Source of the DNA: Planctomycetota bacterium
Lineage (GTDB): Bacteria; Planctomycetota; UBA1135
DNA: 64,000 nucleotides
Direction of reading: 5' to 3'
NCBI GenBank assembly: GCA_008501825.1
Contig: QQUA01000013.1
Span: 1 to 64,000 of the forward strand
Within the stretch, counting starts at the first letter, position 1, and each line of letters begins with the position of its first letter. A program made the position numbers and the translations under genes. Of this stretch, positions 43,974-53,635 are shown piece after piece. The notes under the pieces were generated by a model, which was given only the letters and a program-made list of their open reading frames with translations, searched no databases and was not told the DNA's origin.

Positions 43974-46069
43974 CCGCCGCCCGGTGGTGGGCCGGCTTGG
44001 CGGTGGGGTGCTGGCTCCTCGCCTTGGTGATTCCAGGAACCCATTCCGGCGGTCGCACCTTCCACCTTTGGGATCTGAGTCGAAGCGCCGGCCGGCGGCC
44101 GCCTCTTGGGGAAGCCACGGCCGATTCCCAAGCCGCGAACCGTTGGTTGTTCGCCGCCGGAGTGGTGCCTGCCCGGCGCCGGCCGAGCGATTGGCCGACG
44201 CCGGATCAAAGCCGCCTGGGGGAGGCATTGCGTTTTTTGGCCGGACGCCTTCGCCCCGGTGATCGGGTGGTGGTGCATAGCGACGGCAAGAGCACCGACG
44301 CCTTACCGCCGGTCGACGCCTTCCCGGAGGTGGAATGGATCTGGGACCGGGCTCCTTCCCCGACTCGTTTCGGAGTAATCGAAGCTCCGTTGCGCTGGCC
44401 GTCCGGAACCGAATGGCTGGAAATCCGGGTGCAAGTCGTGGCACCCGAACCGGACCCCGAAGGATCGTCCACGGGCCGCCTGCTGCCGGTTCAGGCCCGG
44501 CCTTCCGGGGTGCTGTTGGCGGCGGAAGTGGAGCCGCTGCCGGGAGGCCTATTTCGCTTGCGCCTGCAGGCCCCCCGGGCGGCGGAAACCGGGTTGCAAT
44601 TGCAATTGCGCTACCAGGAGGAGGGGCGGGAGCTGCGCCGGCCTCTGGCCATCGGTCCTGCCCGAAATCTGGCTTGGTGGTCTCCAGACCCCGAGCTCAG
44701 GCAAGCCTTGCAGGCGGCCGGGTTGTCGGTTTCCGTTGCCGAGGCCGAGGCCGAGCCGCCGCAAGGGGCGGCGATTTTCGCCCCGGCCCAAGCCGCCGAC
44801 GCCGACCGCTATCGAAGCTGGTTGGAGCAAGGCCGCCTGGTGGTGCTGGCTTCGCCTTCCATGGCCGCCTGGGCCCCGATGCCGGAAGACTTGCGGCCCT
44901 TTCAGCCACGACCCGATCCGGGCCAGGCCCTGGTGGTCCTGCTGGACCGATCCGGCAGCATGGCCGGGGAGCCCTGGATTCAAGCGCGACAAGCGGTGCT
45001 GCACTGGGCTCAGCTTTGGCCCCAAGCCAATCCTCTGGTGGTGTTGCCCTTTGCTACGGCGATGGAGCCGGCTTTGGATCCCCGGAAGGAAGCGGATCGA
45101 ACCCGTCTGCAAGCCCTCTTGCCCTCCGGCCGGACGGCTTTGGCGGAAGCGTTGGAATCTCTCCAGGGCAGGCTGCCGGATCAGGCGCGGGTCGTGGTCT
45201 TGGGAGACGGCCGGGCCTCGCCTCCCGAGCAGGGCTGGGCTGCTTTGGTGGAAGCCCTCCGTCAGGAGGGCGCTGAGATCGGCACCGTGGCGGTGGGCGA
45301 AGACCCGGATTTGGCCAACTTGCAGGCCATCGGCCCGGCTTGGGATCGAGGAGTCCAAGGAAATGGAGAAGCCGACCGAAAGGCGGATGAAGATCTGGAA
45401 AACCGCTTGCTTCAGGCCCTGGCCAAGCCGCTGGCGGTGAAGCCGGGACGGGCCGAAGCCATTCCAGGCCTGCTTTGGGATTTGCCCGCCTTGCTGCCCG
45501 CTTTCCAAGCCCGAGACCGGATGGCGGCTGCAACCGGCGCGGTGGCCCTCTACCAGGACCTGGAGGGGGGCCATCCGGTAGCGGTGAAGTGGCAGGCTCG
45601 AGGGGTGCTGGTGGGCTTGGCCGCTTTCCCGGAACCGGCCTGGTTGGAGCACCTCGCCGCCCTCTGGCCGCAACTGGTGGAATCGGCCCGTTGGTGGCGC
45701 CAGGGGCCGCAGTTGTGGCTACAAAGCGCCGCCGGTCCTCCCCGCATCGAAGATCGGGAGGGCCGTCCATTGGCGCTTGAAGCCAGCGGCCCGGGGCTTT
45801 GGCTGGCACGAGGCCTGGATCCGGCGGCGACCTATTTCTGGGTCCATTCCGATGGCGGGCAGAAATTGCGGCTTCCGCCGCCGGCCGCCGCCGAAGAACA
45901 GGCGGAAGACGGTCCCTGGCGTCGTTGGTTGAGCCGGCAGCGCCATCGAAGCGCTTCGATGGCCTTTTCCGGACCGTGGTTGCTGGCCGGAATGGTGGCC
46001 CTAGTGATCTCCCAAGGGGTTCGAAGGCTCGGAAAAAGGGGCCAGATTCGGCTTTCCAAACCAATGTGA
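43970..46069 (+). CDS. von Willebrand factor A domain membrane protein
   Basis: A 699-residue protein with an N-terminal membrane helix and a C-terminal one (FSGPWLLAGMVALVISQGV) followed by a basic tail, so most of it lies outside the cytoplasmic membrane. A VWA domain spans about 318-490, with the metal-binding MIDAS motif DRSGSM (Asp326) and matching SGRTALAEAL. The rest resembles the glutamine-amidotransferase-like/BatA-type membrane proteins of Planctomycetota, but no second domain is certain. ATGA overlap with mnmA suggests co-translation without a functional link. A metal-dependent adhesion or complex-assembly role is possible. Confidence 0.8.
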   Translation: MTAARWWAGLAVGCWLLALVIPGTHSGGRTFHLWDLSRSAGRRPPLGEATADSQAANRWLFAAGVVPARRRPSDWPTPDQSRLGEALRFLAGRLRPGDRVVVHSDGKSTDALPPVDAFPEVEWIWDRAPSPTRFGVIEAPLRWPSGTEWLEIRVQVVAPEPDPEGSSTGRLLPVQARPSGVLLAAEVEPLPGGLFRLRLQAPRAAETGLQLQLRYQEEGRELRRPLAIGPARNLAWWSPDPELRQALQAAGLSVSVAEAEAEPPQGAAIFAPAQAADADRYRSWLEQGRLVVLASPSMAAWAPMPEDLRPFQPRPDPGQALVVLLDRSGSMAGEPWIQARQAVLHWAQLWPQANPLVVLPFATAMEPALDPRKEADRTRLQALLPSGRTALAEALESLQGRLPDQARVVVLGDGRASPPEQGWAALVEALRQEGAEIGTVAVGEDPDLANLQAIGPAWDRGVQGNGEADRKADEDLENRLLQALAKPLAVKPGRAEAIPGLLWDLPALLPAFQARDRMAAATGAVALYQDLEGGHPVAVKWQARGVLVGLAAFPEPAWLEHLAALWPQLVESARWWRQGPQLWLQSAAGPPRIEDREGRPLALEASGPGLWLARGLDPAATYFWVHSDGGQKLRLPPPAAAEEQAEDGPWRRWLSRQRHRSASMAFSGPWLLAGMVALVISQGVRRLGKRGQIRLSKPM

Positions 46070-46160
46070 TGCCGAACTTTGCAACATATCTTTGAAGGGA
46101 AGGCAGTTTCCACTGAGGAGAACGGCACTATTCTTCGATACTCCCATAGAAGGAGCAGCC

Positions 46161-47195
46161 ATGGCCGAGGTCTTTTTCTGCAATCTGTGCGATCAATCCG
46201 TTCCCTTGGTGGAAATGCAAGAAGGGCGCGCCCTCCGCAAAGGAGAGCGAGTGCTTTGCAACCATTGCCAAGAAACCATTCTGGCGGCGGCGCCCAAGGC
46301 TTCCGGCAAGGGGATGCTCTTGCCGGTCCTGTTGGCTCTGTTGGGGTGGGTGGCCGCCGGTCTGGTCTGGTTGGACCGACGGGACGCCACCGTGGATCTT
46401 GAAGGCCGAGTCGCCACCGGTTTGCAGGAAGCCGGCGGGGCCAGGCTTCAGCAGGCCTCGGATTTGCGCCGAGTCGACGAGCAGGGCGATCAGGAAAGAG
46501 CCTTGTTGCGGAGCGAGCTGCAGGCCTTGGATTCTCGGCTGCAGGGCCAAACCGGCGACCACCAGCAACGCCTGCAATCCCTGGAGAAGAGCGTAGAAGA
46601 ACTGGGCCAGTTCGCCGCCGACCAGGAAGTGGTGCGAAGTCGCCTGGATCAGGTGGAAGCCAACTTGTCGGTGGTGGAAGACCGGCAGCGAGCCGGTCGG
46701 GCGGCCCAGGAAGTGCTCCGGGATGAACTCGCTCGCTTGGACGACACCCTCGGGCGCTTGCAGCGGGCGGCTCCTTCCAAGGAATCGGTGGCTCAGTTTT
46801 CCCCGCAGGTGGCGGGCCTGCTTCGCGATCTGCAATCGGACGATCGGGAGGTGCGCTATAAAGCCCTGGACAGTCTTTCCGAAATGGAGGACGCTCGCTT
46901 GCTGCCCCATCTTTACCCGATGCTGGCCGATCCTTATGCCTTCAATCGTTTCTTGGCCGCCTACACCATGATGATTTGGGAAGCCAAGGAAGCCGCTCCT
47001 CACTTGATTGAAGTGCTCCTGGATGAAGAGGGTTTCGTCCGCGAGCAAGCGGTCCTGGCCTTGCGCCGTTTGACCGGACAAAACTTCGGTTACGACCATT
47101 CCGCCGGCGAAGAGGATCGAAAACGCGGTTACAACGCCTGGAAGGCCTGGTGGAAGAGTAACGGCGAGCAGTTCATGGCAGATTTGCGTTCCTAA
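46161..47195 (+). CDS. Zinc-ribbon, coiled-coil, HEAT-repeat membrane protein
   Basis: A 344-residue protein starting at ATG 46161 with AAGGAG upstream (an in-frame start at 46092 adds a poor N-terminus). Cys7, Cys10, Cys33 and Cys36 form a zinc ribbon, followed by one membrane helix (about 52-70). A Glu/Gln/Arg-rich coiled coil (about 75-230) and C-terminal HEAT repeats (EAAPHLIEVLLDEEGFVREQAVLALRRLTGQNFG) follow, ending in a Trp-rich segment. The order matches the proteins at 702 and 2684, except that a coiled coil replaces their Pro-rich or acidic linker. Function is unknown. Confidence 0.85.
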   Translation: MAEVFFCNLCDQSVPLVEMQEGRALRKGERVLCNHCQETILAAAPKASGKGMLLPVLLALLGWVAAGLVWLDRRDATVDLEGRVATGLQEAGGARLQQASDLRRVDEQGDQERALLRSELQALDSRLQGQTGDHQQRLQSLEKSVEELGQFAADQEVVRSRLDQVEANLSVVEDRQRAGRAAQEVLRDELARLDDTLGRLQRAAPSKESVAQFSPQVAGLLRDLQSDDREVRYKALDSLSEMEDARLLPHLYPMLADPYAFNRFLAAYTMMIWEAKEAAPHLIEVLLDEEGFVREQAVLALRRLTGQNFGYDHSAGEEDRKRGYNAWKAWWKSNGEQFMADLRS

Positions 47196-47423
47196 AGGGA
47201 CGGCTTTGCTCCTCCGAAAGGAATGCCTTCCTAGGTGGTTGGCTCGGCCTCGCAGGGATACACTACCGGCTTACATTCGCGCCGCGGATCCCTTGGCAAG
47301 GGCAAGGCCCTGGTAAGCATCCACGCCATGGGCTAGCCAAAGCCTCCCCGGGCCCACCGTTGGAAATGCCTGCGGAAGTCGCCTCCTGACCCGGCCCGAA
47401 TCCCCTGTCGCATCGGAGAAACC

Positions 47424-48371
47424 ATGACTCGCGTAACGGTTGTCGGAGCCGGTTTCGTTGGGATGACTTGTGCCCAGCGACTGGCCGAAAAGGAGCTGGC
47501 CGAGGAAGTCGTCCTCATTGACATTGTCGAAGGTCGTCCTCAAGGCATCGCCCTGGATTTGAACCAAGCCGCCGCCGTAGAGGGCTACCAAAGCTTGGTC
47601 ATCGGCACCAACGATCCCAGGGATACCTATGAGTCCGATCTCTTCATCGTCACTGCCGGATTGCCCCGCAAGCCGGGCATGGATCGGAGTGATTTGCTGG
47701 AGGTAAACGGCAAAATCATCAATTCGGTGGCGGATTACATCCGGGAAGGATCGCCTGACGCCAAGGTGATCGCGGTGACCAATCCTTTGGACACCATGGT
47801 CTATCTGCTGGCGGAACGCCTCGGCTTCGACAAGCGCCGGGTGGTCGGCATGGCCGGAGTTTTGGATTCGGCCAGGATGGCTTTCTTCATCTCCGAGAAA
47901 ATTGGCGGCGGCATTCAGGACGTCCGCTGCATGGTGTTGGGCGGCCACGGCGACAGCATGGTTCCGATGCCGCAGTTTTCCACGGTCAACGGCGTTTCCA
48001 TCCCCGCCTTGTTGCCGGAGGAAGAAATCGACGCGATCAACCACCGCACCCAGCACGGCGGAGCGGAAATCGTCAACTTGCTGAAAACCGGTTCTGCTTA
48101 TTACGCACCGGCTTCCGCCTCGGTTGCCATGGCCAAGTCGATCTTGCGGAACGAGCATCGCTTGATGCCTTGCTGCGCTCACCTCAGTGGCCAATATGGC
48201 TTGGAGGATATTTATATGGGCGTTCCGGTGGTGCTCGGCGCCAACGGAGTGGAGCGAGTGGTGGAATTGGAACTGGAAGAATCGGCGTCCGCCTTGCTGC
48301 ACAAATCGGCGGATGCGATTCGCCGGGACTTGGGTTTGCTTCGAGAGAAGGAACTTTTAGTCACGGCTTAA
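47424..48371 (+). CDS. mdh: Malate dehydrogenase, LDH-like type
   Basis: Mdh oxidises malate to oxaloacetate in the TCA cycle. The 315-residue protein has the NAD motif GAGFVGMTCAQR, the Asp in LIDIVEG selecting NAD, the substrate loop TAGLPRKPGMDRSDLL whose Arg favours malate over lactate, and GGHGDSMVPM with the catalytic His. The ATG has a GGAGAAA site. The 228 bp upstream (47196-47423) contains no recognisable gene. pyk follows after 22 bp and sucCD lie further on, making a carbon-metabolism neighbourhood. Confidence 0.95.
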   Translation: MTRVTVVGAGFVGMTCAQRLAEKELAEEVVLIDIVEGRPQGIALDLNQAAAVEGYQSLVIGTNDPRDTYESDLFIVTAGLPRKPGMDRSDLLEVNGKIINSVADYIREGSPDAKVIAVTNPLDTMVYLLAERLGFDKRRVVGMAGVLDSARMAFFISEKIGGGIQDVRCMVLGGHGDSMVPMPQFSTVNGVSIPALLPEEEIDAINHRTQHGGAEIVNLLKTGSAYYAPASASVAMAKSILRNEHRLMPCCAHLSGQYGLEDIYMGVPVVLGANGVERVVELELEESASALLHKSADAIRRDLGLLREKELLVTA

Positions 48372-48393
48372 GTCTTTTCGCCGAACTTTACCC

Positions 48394-49860
48394 ATGATTT
48401 CCCGGCACCACACCCGGGCGAAAATCCTGGCGACTCTGGGGCCCGCTTCGGCGGGCCCCGGAAAAATCCGGGACTTGGTTCGTTCCGGAGTCGACGGCTT
48501 CCGCATCAATCTGAGCCACGGCGACCCGGAAGAACGCCTCCTATGGGTAGAAAGGATCAAAAGGGTCCGGTCGGAAATGAATCGGGCCGTGGCGATTTTG
48601 CTCGATCTCCGGGGCCCGCGCTTGCGACTCGGACCGCTTCCCGAACCGATCGAGTTGAAGCCCCGAACGGAAGTATGGTTGAACTCGGGTATCGGCGGCC
48701 CGGAAGGCAGCATTCCGGTGGACTATCCCAAATTCGCGTCGGATCTAGCACCGGGACATCGGGTGCTTTTGCGGGACGGCCGGGCCAAGTTGAAAGTGTT
48801 GGAAATTCAAGGCAGCCGGGTACGGTGCCGGGTTCAGCACGGAGCTTGGATTCATTCCAATCAAGGCGTGAATTTGCCCGATTCTTCGGTTTCGGCTCCT
48901 ATTTTGTCGGCCAAGGATAAAGAGGACATTGCTTTCGCCGCCAAGCACCAAGTGGACTTCTTGGCCTTGAGTTTCGTGCGCCGCGCCGAGGATGTGGAAA
49001 CCTTGCGGCGGGAATTGCTCAAACACGAGGTTTTTATTCCGATCATTGCCAAGATCGAGCACCCCGAAGCCCTCAAGAATCTGGATCAAATTTTGGAAGC
49101 CACCGACGGCGTGATGGTGGCCCGGGGCGATCTGGCGGTGGAAATGGGGCATGAAGCGGTGCCCACTGCCCAAAAGAAAATCATTCGGCGCTGCATGGAA
49201 AGAGCGGTGCCGGTGATTACCGCTACGCAGATGTTGGAAAGCATGATCGAAGACCCGCAGCCGACTCGGGCCGAGGTCTCCGACGTGGCCAACGCGGTCT
49301 TGGACGGTACCGATGCGGTCATGCTTTCGGGCGAAACTGCGGTGGGGGCTCATCCTTTGGAAGCCGTTCGGATCATGCACCGCATCGTTTCCAAAACCGA
49401 ACAGCAGATCTTCCGCGGCCCGCGGCGCCGGCAGTTGGCCCGAGGTTGTGTGCCGTTGACCGGCTCCAGCGTGGAAATGGCGACCGTGAACGCCGCCGCT
49501 ACTGCAGCGGTTCAAAGCCAAGCTCGGATGATCCTTGCCTTTACCGAATCGGGTAGGTCGGCTAGACTAGTCAGCTCGTTCCGAGCCGGCCAACACCTGT
49601 TCGGGCTGACCAGTAAGGAAAAGGCCTTTCATCGCATGGCCTTGATCTGGGGAGTCCACCCGGCTTTGACCCGTTCCTTTGCTTCCGCGACGGATATGTA
49701 CCAAGCCGCGGCCGAAACCCTGGCCACGGTGAAGTGGTTGAAACCCACCGACTTGTTGGTGAGTTTGACTGGGACCTTCGCGGTATCCGGCACTTCGAAC
49801 ACCGTCCGCATCCTGACCCTGTCCAACCTGGCGACTGCCGCCGACACGAAGGCGAGCTGA
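48394..49860 (+). CDS. pyk: Pyruvate kinase
   Basis: Pyk makes pyruvate and ATP from phosphoenolpyruvate. The 488-residue protein has the N-terminal TRAKILATLGPAS, the catalytic Lys and Glu in IIAKIEHPEAL, MVARGDLAVEMGHEAVP, ITATQMLESMIEDPQPTRAEVSDVANAVLDGTDAVMLSGETA and the C-terminal effector domain. No Shine-Dalgarno sequence is visible in the 22-bp gap after mdh. The C-terminal frame ends 5 bp before rpmH. Confidence 0.96.
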   Translation: MISRHHTRAKILATLGPASAGPGKIRDLVRSGVDGFRINLSHGDPEERLLWVERIKRVRSEMNRAVAILLDLRGPRLRLGPLPEPIELKPRTEVWLNSGIGGPEGSIPVDYPKFASDLAPGHRVLLRDGRAKLKVLEIQGSRVRCRVQHGAWIHSNQGVNLPDSSVSAPILSAKDKEDIAFAAKHQVDFLALSFVRRAEDVETLRRELLKHEVFIPIIAKIEHPEALKNLDQILEATDGVMVARGDLAVEMGHEAVPTAQKKIIRRCMERAVPVITATQMLESMIEDPQPTRAEVSDVANAVLDGTDAVMLSGETAVGAHPLEAVRIMHRIVSKTEQQIFRGPRRRQLARGCVPLTGSSVEMATVNAAATAAVQSQARMILAFTESGRSARLVSSFRAGQHLFGLTSKEKAFHRMALIWGVHPALTRSFASATDMYQAAAETLATVKWLKPTDLLVSLTGTFAVSGTSNTVRILTLSNLATAADTKAS

Positions 49861-49865
49861 ACAAA

Positions 49866-50006
49866 GTGAAAGGCTTCAAAACCAAAATTCGCAAGAGCAA
49901 CCGGAAGCGCCGCAGCTCCGGTTTCCGCGCTCGCTCCAAAACCGCCTCCGGGCGCCGCATCATCAAAGCCAAGCGCCGCCGGCACGGTAAGTTCGTGGTC
50001 GGCTGA
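49866..50006 (+). CDS. rpmH: 50S ribosomal protein L34
   Basis: A 46-residue, highly basic protein with SNRKRRSSGFRARS, matching the KR..HGFRAR core of bL34, and RRIIKAKRRRHGKFVV at the end. It starts with GTG at 49866 and reads VKGFKTKI in place of the usual MKRTxQPS. An in-frame ATG at 49734 would lie in pyk and is rejected. L34 is normally next to rnpA and dnaA; here it follows pyk and is closed by the hairpin at 50023. Confidence 0.85.
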   Translation: MKGFKTKIRKSNRKRRSSGFRARSKTASGRRIIKAKRRRHGKFVVG

Positions 50007-50022
50007 GCCACAGCCGAAAACC

Positions 50023-50058
50023 AAGACGCCCGGCCTTCTACTGAGGGCCGGGCGTCTT
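50023..50058. terminator. Bidirectional terminator between rpmH and the convergent gene
   Basis: AAGACGCCCGGCC (50023-50035) and GGCCGGGCGTCTT (50046-50058) form a perfect 13-bp stem with a 10-nt loop. Short T/C-rich tails follow on the plus strand and GGTTTTCGG on the minus strand, so it can serve both convergent genes. Confidence 0.7.
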
Positions 50059-50118
50059 CCGTTTCCGCCTCTTCCCGTCCACTAGCACTAGGAGAAGGCG
50101 GAAGGCTTGCCTCGGAGT

Positions 50119-51258
50119 TTAGGGTTCCACCGGCTGCAAGTGGGCGGCCAAGACCTCCCGGGCCGATTGGCCTTGGGCAATGGAAACGATCATGGTTTTG
50201 GCCTCGGAGGCGTTCAGCTCCAGGATCATTTGCAAAGCCTTCTTGTTGTTTTTCAGGCGCTTGAACTTGCCCCTGGAAAGTTGCTCCGCCAAAAGACCGC
50301 CGAAACCGTTGCGGAATTCCTCTTGGTCATCCTTGTCTCGTTCCCGTTGGGCGCGGCGGCGAAGTTTTTCCGCTACGTCTTCGGGGAGCCAGTCCATGGC
50401 TTCTTGCAACTGCTCCTGGGAACCGTCGAACTCCTTCAGGAAAAACAGCACGTGCAAGAGGAAACCGGCCCGCGGATGGCGCTGAACCTGAATTCGGAAC
50501 CGCTCCGGACTTCCGGGTAGATCGTCTTCTTCCTCGAAGTTCTCTTCGGCCATGACCAGGAACGGATTCTGCCAGAACTCCTGCTGCCAGGCCGGTTCGG
50601 TCGGAATCCAATGGTGGGGTTGGTGGCCTTCCCCAACCAAAGCCGCTTCCTCGTGTACCTGCGGCCGAGGCACCGAAGCGGCACCCCGCAAGGTGAGGTC
50701 CAACAAGATCTCGTGCTTCTGCCCGAAGTCGACGGTGTGGGCTTTGGTCAAACGCCCGCGGTCCCAACCCTGAACCATCAGCTTCTGGGTGCGCTTGGGA
50801 ATCGGCATGCTAAATAGGCCCTGTTGGTCGGTGCGGCCGGCGATGGACCATTTGGATTCCCGTTCGCTACCTTCCAATTCATAAGGAGGTCGGACTTTGA
50901 TCGCGACTCCTGGGCAGGGCAAGCCTTGGGGGTCCGACACCCGGCACTCCAAAATGGCGCCGACTTCGGTGCTTCCCATCGCTTGATCCATGGGGCCGCC
51001 GCTACTGACCGCGGAAACCGGAGTGCTGCTGCGCCAAGAGGCACCGTGCCAATCCGCAGGTAAGGATTGACCGGCACTGGATGCACTCGCAGGCGAAACC
51101 TCGTCTGAGTTCGACGGTTCCTCGGAAACGGTAGATGCAGCGGGCAGAATCGTTTCGGTGGCGTCCGGTACCAGACTGCTCAGCGCGCCCGACACCGTAA
51201 GGGTGACGGCGACGATCCAAAGCAAAAGAAAGGCGGGACGTTCGGGGGTGGATGCCAT
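50119..51258 (-). CDS. Membrane-anchored protein with carboxypeptidase-regulatory-like domain
   Basis: A 379-residue protein starting at the ATG 51256-51258, with GGAGG upstream. One N-terminal membrane helix (LLLWIVAVTLTVSGAL) is followed by a Ser/Pro/Glu-rich linker. A beta-sandwich near 115-205 follows (ECRVSDPQGLPCPGVAIKVRPP ... GRTDQQGLFSMPIP), resembling the CarboxypepD_reg-like fold. The last 130 residues are helical and charged (EQLQEAMDWLPEDVAEKLRRRAQRERDK). No enzymatic motif is seen. It may bind envelope components. It is divergent from sucC, with 282 bp between them. Confidence 0.75.
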   Translation of the reverse strand: MASTPERPAFLLLWIVAVTLTVSGALSSLVPDATETILPAASTVSEEPSNSDEVSPASASSAGQSLPADWHGASWRSSTPVSAVSSGGPMDQAMGSTEVGAILECRVSDPQGLPCPGVAIKVRPPYELEGSERESKWSIAGRTDQQGLFSMPIPKRTQKLMVQGWDRGRLTKAHTVDFGQKHEILLDLTLRGAASVPRPQVHEEAALVGEGHQPHHWIPTEPAWQQEFWQNPFLVMAEENFEEEDDLPGSPERFRIQVQRHPRAGFLLHVLFFLKEFDGSQEQLQEAMDWLPEDVAEKLRRRAQRERDKDDQEEFRNGFGGLLAEQLSRGKFKRLKNNKKALQMILELNASEAKTMIVSIAQGQSAREVLAAHLQPVEP

Positions 51259-51483
51259 GTTGCCTCCAACCAATCGACGGTCTCGTCCCTGGAAAGGATC
51301 CCTAAGTTTCCTGGGGAAGAGGGGAAAGTGGCGGTTCCGGCTGATTGGGGAAACCAGAATCACGCCCCTCTATCTTAGACCATATCCCCTTTTGCCTGCC
51401 CGGCTCCGTCATTTCACAGATTTCTTAGAGGTTTTTTGTCCCTAATTTCAGGTTTGGGAGGCTGTGAAGACCGGTTCCGGGCC

Positions 51484-51512
51484 TTGGTCTCGCTGAATCA
51501 TGGCCCTATCAT
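51484..51512 (+). promoter_or_regulatory. Candidate sucC promoter
   Basis: TTGGTC (51484-51489), a 17-bp spacer and TATCAT (51507-51512) give a good match, 28 bases before the sucC ATG. The rest of the 282-bp divergent region (51259-51540) shows a T-rich stretch near 51420-51440 and no other clear signal. Confidence 0.45.
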
Positions 51513-51540
51513 GGTGGGCTTAAACCCAAGGCCCTACCCC

Positions 51541-52710
51541 ATGAAAATCCACGAGTACCAGGCCAAGGAAATCCTGGAAAATTACGGTGTTCGCGTCCAA
51601 TCCGGCGTGGTTGCCGAGTCTCCCGAGCAAGCCGCCGCCGCTTTCGAACAGCTTGGCATGCCACTGGCGGTGGTCAAAGCCCAAATCCATGCCGGTGGTC
51701 GTGGGAAAGGAGGCGGCGTCAAATTGGTGCGGAGCGCTGCCGAAGCGGCTGAGGAGGCTGGAGCCATGCTCGGCATGATGCTGAAAACCCCTCAGACCGG
51801 TCCGGAAGGACAAAAGGTCCGCAAGGTTTTCGTGGCGGAAGGCCTGGATTTAGCGCAGGAGTTTTATCTCGGAATCGCCTTGGATCGCCGCCTCGGCCAA
51901 CCGGTCATGATGGTCAGTGCCGAGGGTGGGGTCGAAATCGAGGAAGTGGCGGCCAGCAACCCCGAGGCCATCCTGCGGCTGCCCTTGGATCCTCGCCAAG
52001 GTCTCTTGCCTTACCAAGCCCGGCGGGCGGCCTTCTTCCTGGGCTTGCAGGGAGGTACTTTCAAAAAGGCTTTGAGCTTCCTGCAAGGACTGTCTCGGGC
52101 ATATTTGGAATTGGATTGCTCCTTGGCCGAAATCAACCCTTTGGTCATTACCGAGGACGGTGAAGTCGTCGCCCTCGACGCCAAAATCAATTTCGACGGC
52201 AGCGCTCTCTATCGGCATCCCAAGGTTGCCGCCATGCGCGACGTCCATGAGGAAGATCCGAAGGAAGTGGAAGCTTCCAAATTCGATCTCAACTACATCG
52301 CTTTGGAAGGCAATATCGGTTGCATGGTGAACGGGGCCGGGTTGGCCATGGCCACCATGGACACCATCCAACTGCACGGCGGCAGTCCGGCCAACTTCCT
52401 GGACGTCGGCGGCGGGGCGGAAGAGGAGAACATTACCGAGGCTTTTCGGATCCTGATTTCCGATCCGAACGTGAAAGGGATATTGGTCAACATCTTCGGC
52501 GGCATCATGCGCTGCGACGTGATTGCCCGGGGAGTGATTGCCGCCGCCCGCAACGTGGAACTGAAGATTCCCTTGGTGGTGCGATTGGAAGGGACCAACG
52601 TCAAAGAAGGCCGCCAACTCTTGGCCGAAAGCGGCCTGGCCATTTCTCCGGCCACTTCTCTGGATGAAGCCGCCCGCATGGTTTGCGAAGCGGTCCATGC
52701 CTTAGCCTGA
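51541..52710 (+). CDS. sucC: Succinyl-CoA synthetase, beta subunit
   Basis: SucC, with SucD, interconverts succinyl-CoA and succinate with NTP formation. The 389-residue protein has the N-terminal ATP-grasp (MKIHEYQAKEILENYGVRV, VVKAQIHAGGRGKGGGVKL), LAEINPLVITEDGEVVALDAK and the C-terminal NGAGLAMATMD, GGSPANFLDVGGGAEEE and NIFGGIMRCDVIA. The ATG at 51541 is fixed by the conserved N-terminus. sucD follows 28 bp downstream. Confidence 0.97.
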   Translation: MKIHEYQAKEILENYGVRVQSGVVAESPEQAAAAFEQLGMPLAVVKAQIHAGGRGKGGGVKLVRSAAEAAEEAGAMLGMMLKTPQTGPEGQKVRKVFVAEGLDLAQEFYLGIALDRRLGQPVMMVSAEGGVEIEEVAASNPEAILRLPLDPRQGLLPYQARRAAFFLGLQGGTFKKALSFLQGLSRAYLELDCSLAEINPLVITEDGEVVALDAKINFDGSALYRHPKVAAMRDVHEEDPKEVEASKFDLNYIALEGNIGCMVNGAGLAMATMDTIQLHGGSPANFLDVGGGAEEENITEAFRILISDPNVKGILVNIFGGIMRCDVIARGVIAAARNVELKIPLVVRLEGTNVKEGRQLLAESGLAISPATSLDEAARMVCEAVHALA

Positions 52711-52738
52711 AACCCCCAGCCGAATCTAAACGAATAGC

Positions 52739-53635
52739 ATGGCCATCTTCATTGATGAAAACACCAAGGTTCTGGTCCAGGGTTACACCGGCAAGAACGG
52801 CACCTTCCACAGCGAACAAGCTTTGGCCTACGGCACCCATGTGGTCGGCGGGGTGACCCCCGGGAAGGGAGGACAGGAACACCTGGGCAAGCCGGTGTTC
52901 AACACCATGGCCGAAGCAGTGGCCACTACCGGAGCCGAAGCTTCGGTGATCTACGTGCCGGCCGCCTTTGCCGCCGACTCGATCGCGGAAGCGGCCGACT
53001 CGGGAGTCCGGTTGATCGTCTGTATCACCGAGGGCATTCCGGTGCTGGACATGGCCAAAATTCACGACAGCTTGCAGGGCCGGGACGTTCGGGTGGTCGG
53101 GCCGAACTGCCCAGGAGTCATTACCCCTGCCGGAGAAAATCGAGGTTGCAAAATTGGCATCATGCCGGCCTATATTCACCAGCCCGGCAGCGTGGGCATC
53201 GTCAGCCGCTCCGGCACCCTCACTTATGAAGCGGTTTGGCAAGTGACCCAACAAGGATTGGGGCAAAGCACCTGCGTCGGCATCGGCGGCGATCCTTTGC
53301 CCGGCACCAATTTCATCGACTGCTTGCGCGCCTTTGAAGCCGACGATCAAACCGATTCCATCATCATGATCGGGGAAATCGGCGGCACTGCCGAGGAAGA
53401 AGCGGCTGAGTTCATCCGCGATCACGTCACCAAACCGGTGGTCAGTTTCATTGCCGGCCGCACCGCCCCTCCCGGCAAACGGATGGGCCACGCCGGAGCC
53501 ATCATTTCCGGCGGCAGCGGCACCGCCACCGCCAAGATCGAAGCCTTGGAAAGTGTCGGCGTCCGCATGGCGGCCAACCCTTCCGTGATCGGCGCCACCA
53601 TGGCCGATTTCCGCAAGGAGCGAGGCTTGGCATGA
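52739..53635 (+). CDS. sucD: Succinyl-CoA synthetase, alpha subunit
   Basis: The 298-residue alpha subunit binds CoA and carries the phospho-His. It has [56 protein letters not shown] and [23 protein letters not shown] with the active-site His in GHAGA. It completes the enzyme with sucC. The stop overlaps the methyltransferase start at 53632 (ATGA). Confidence 0.97.
   Translation: MAIFIDENTKVLVQGYTGKNGTFHSEQALAYGTHVVGGVTPGKGGQEHLGKPVFNTMAEAVATTGAEASVIYVPAAFAADSIAEAADSGVRLIVCITEGIPVLDMAKIHDSLQGRDVRVVGPNCPGVITPAGENRGCKIGIMPAYIHQPGSVGIVSRSGTLTYEAVWQVTQQGLGQSTCVGIGGDPLPGTNFIDCLRAFEADDQTDSIIMIGEIGGTAEEEAAEFIRDHVTKPVVSFIAGRTAPPGKRMGHAGAIISGGSGTATAKIEALESVGVRMAANPSVIGATMADFRKERGLA

Noticed and set aside
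47196..47423. Possible gene or RNA in the 228-bp gap before mdh
   Set aside because: No frame with a family-like product and no stable structure with a clear signature is seen.
51436..51540. Upstream start for sucC
   Set aside because: The conserved SucC N-terminus begins at 51541, and the extra residues would overlap the candidate promoter.
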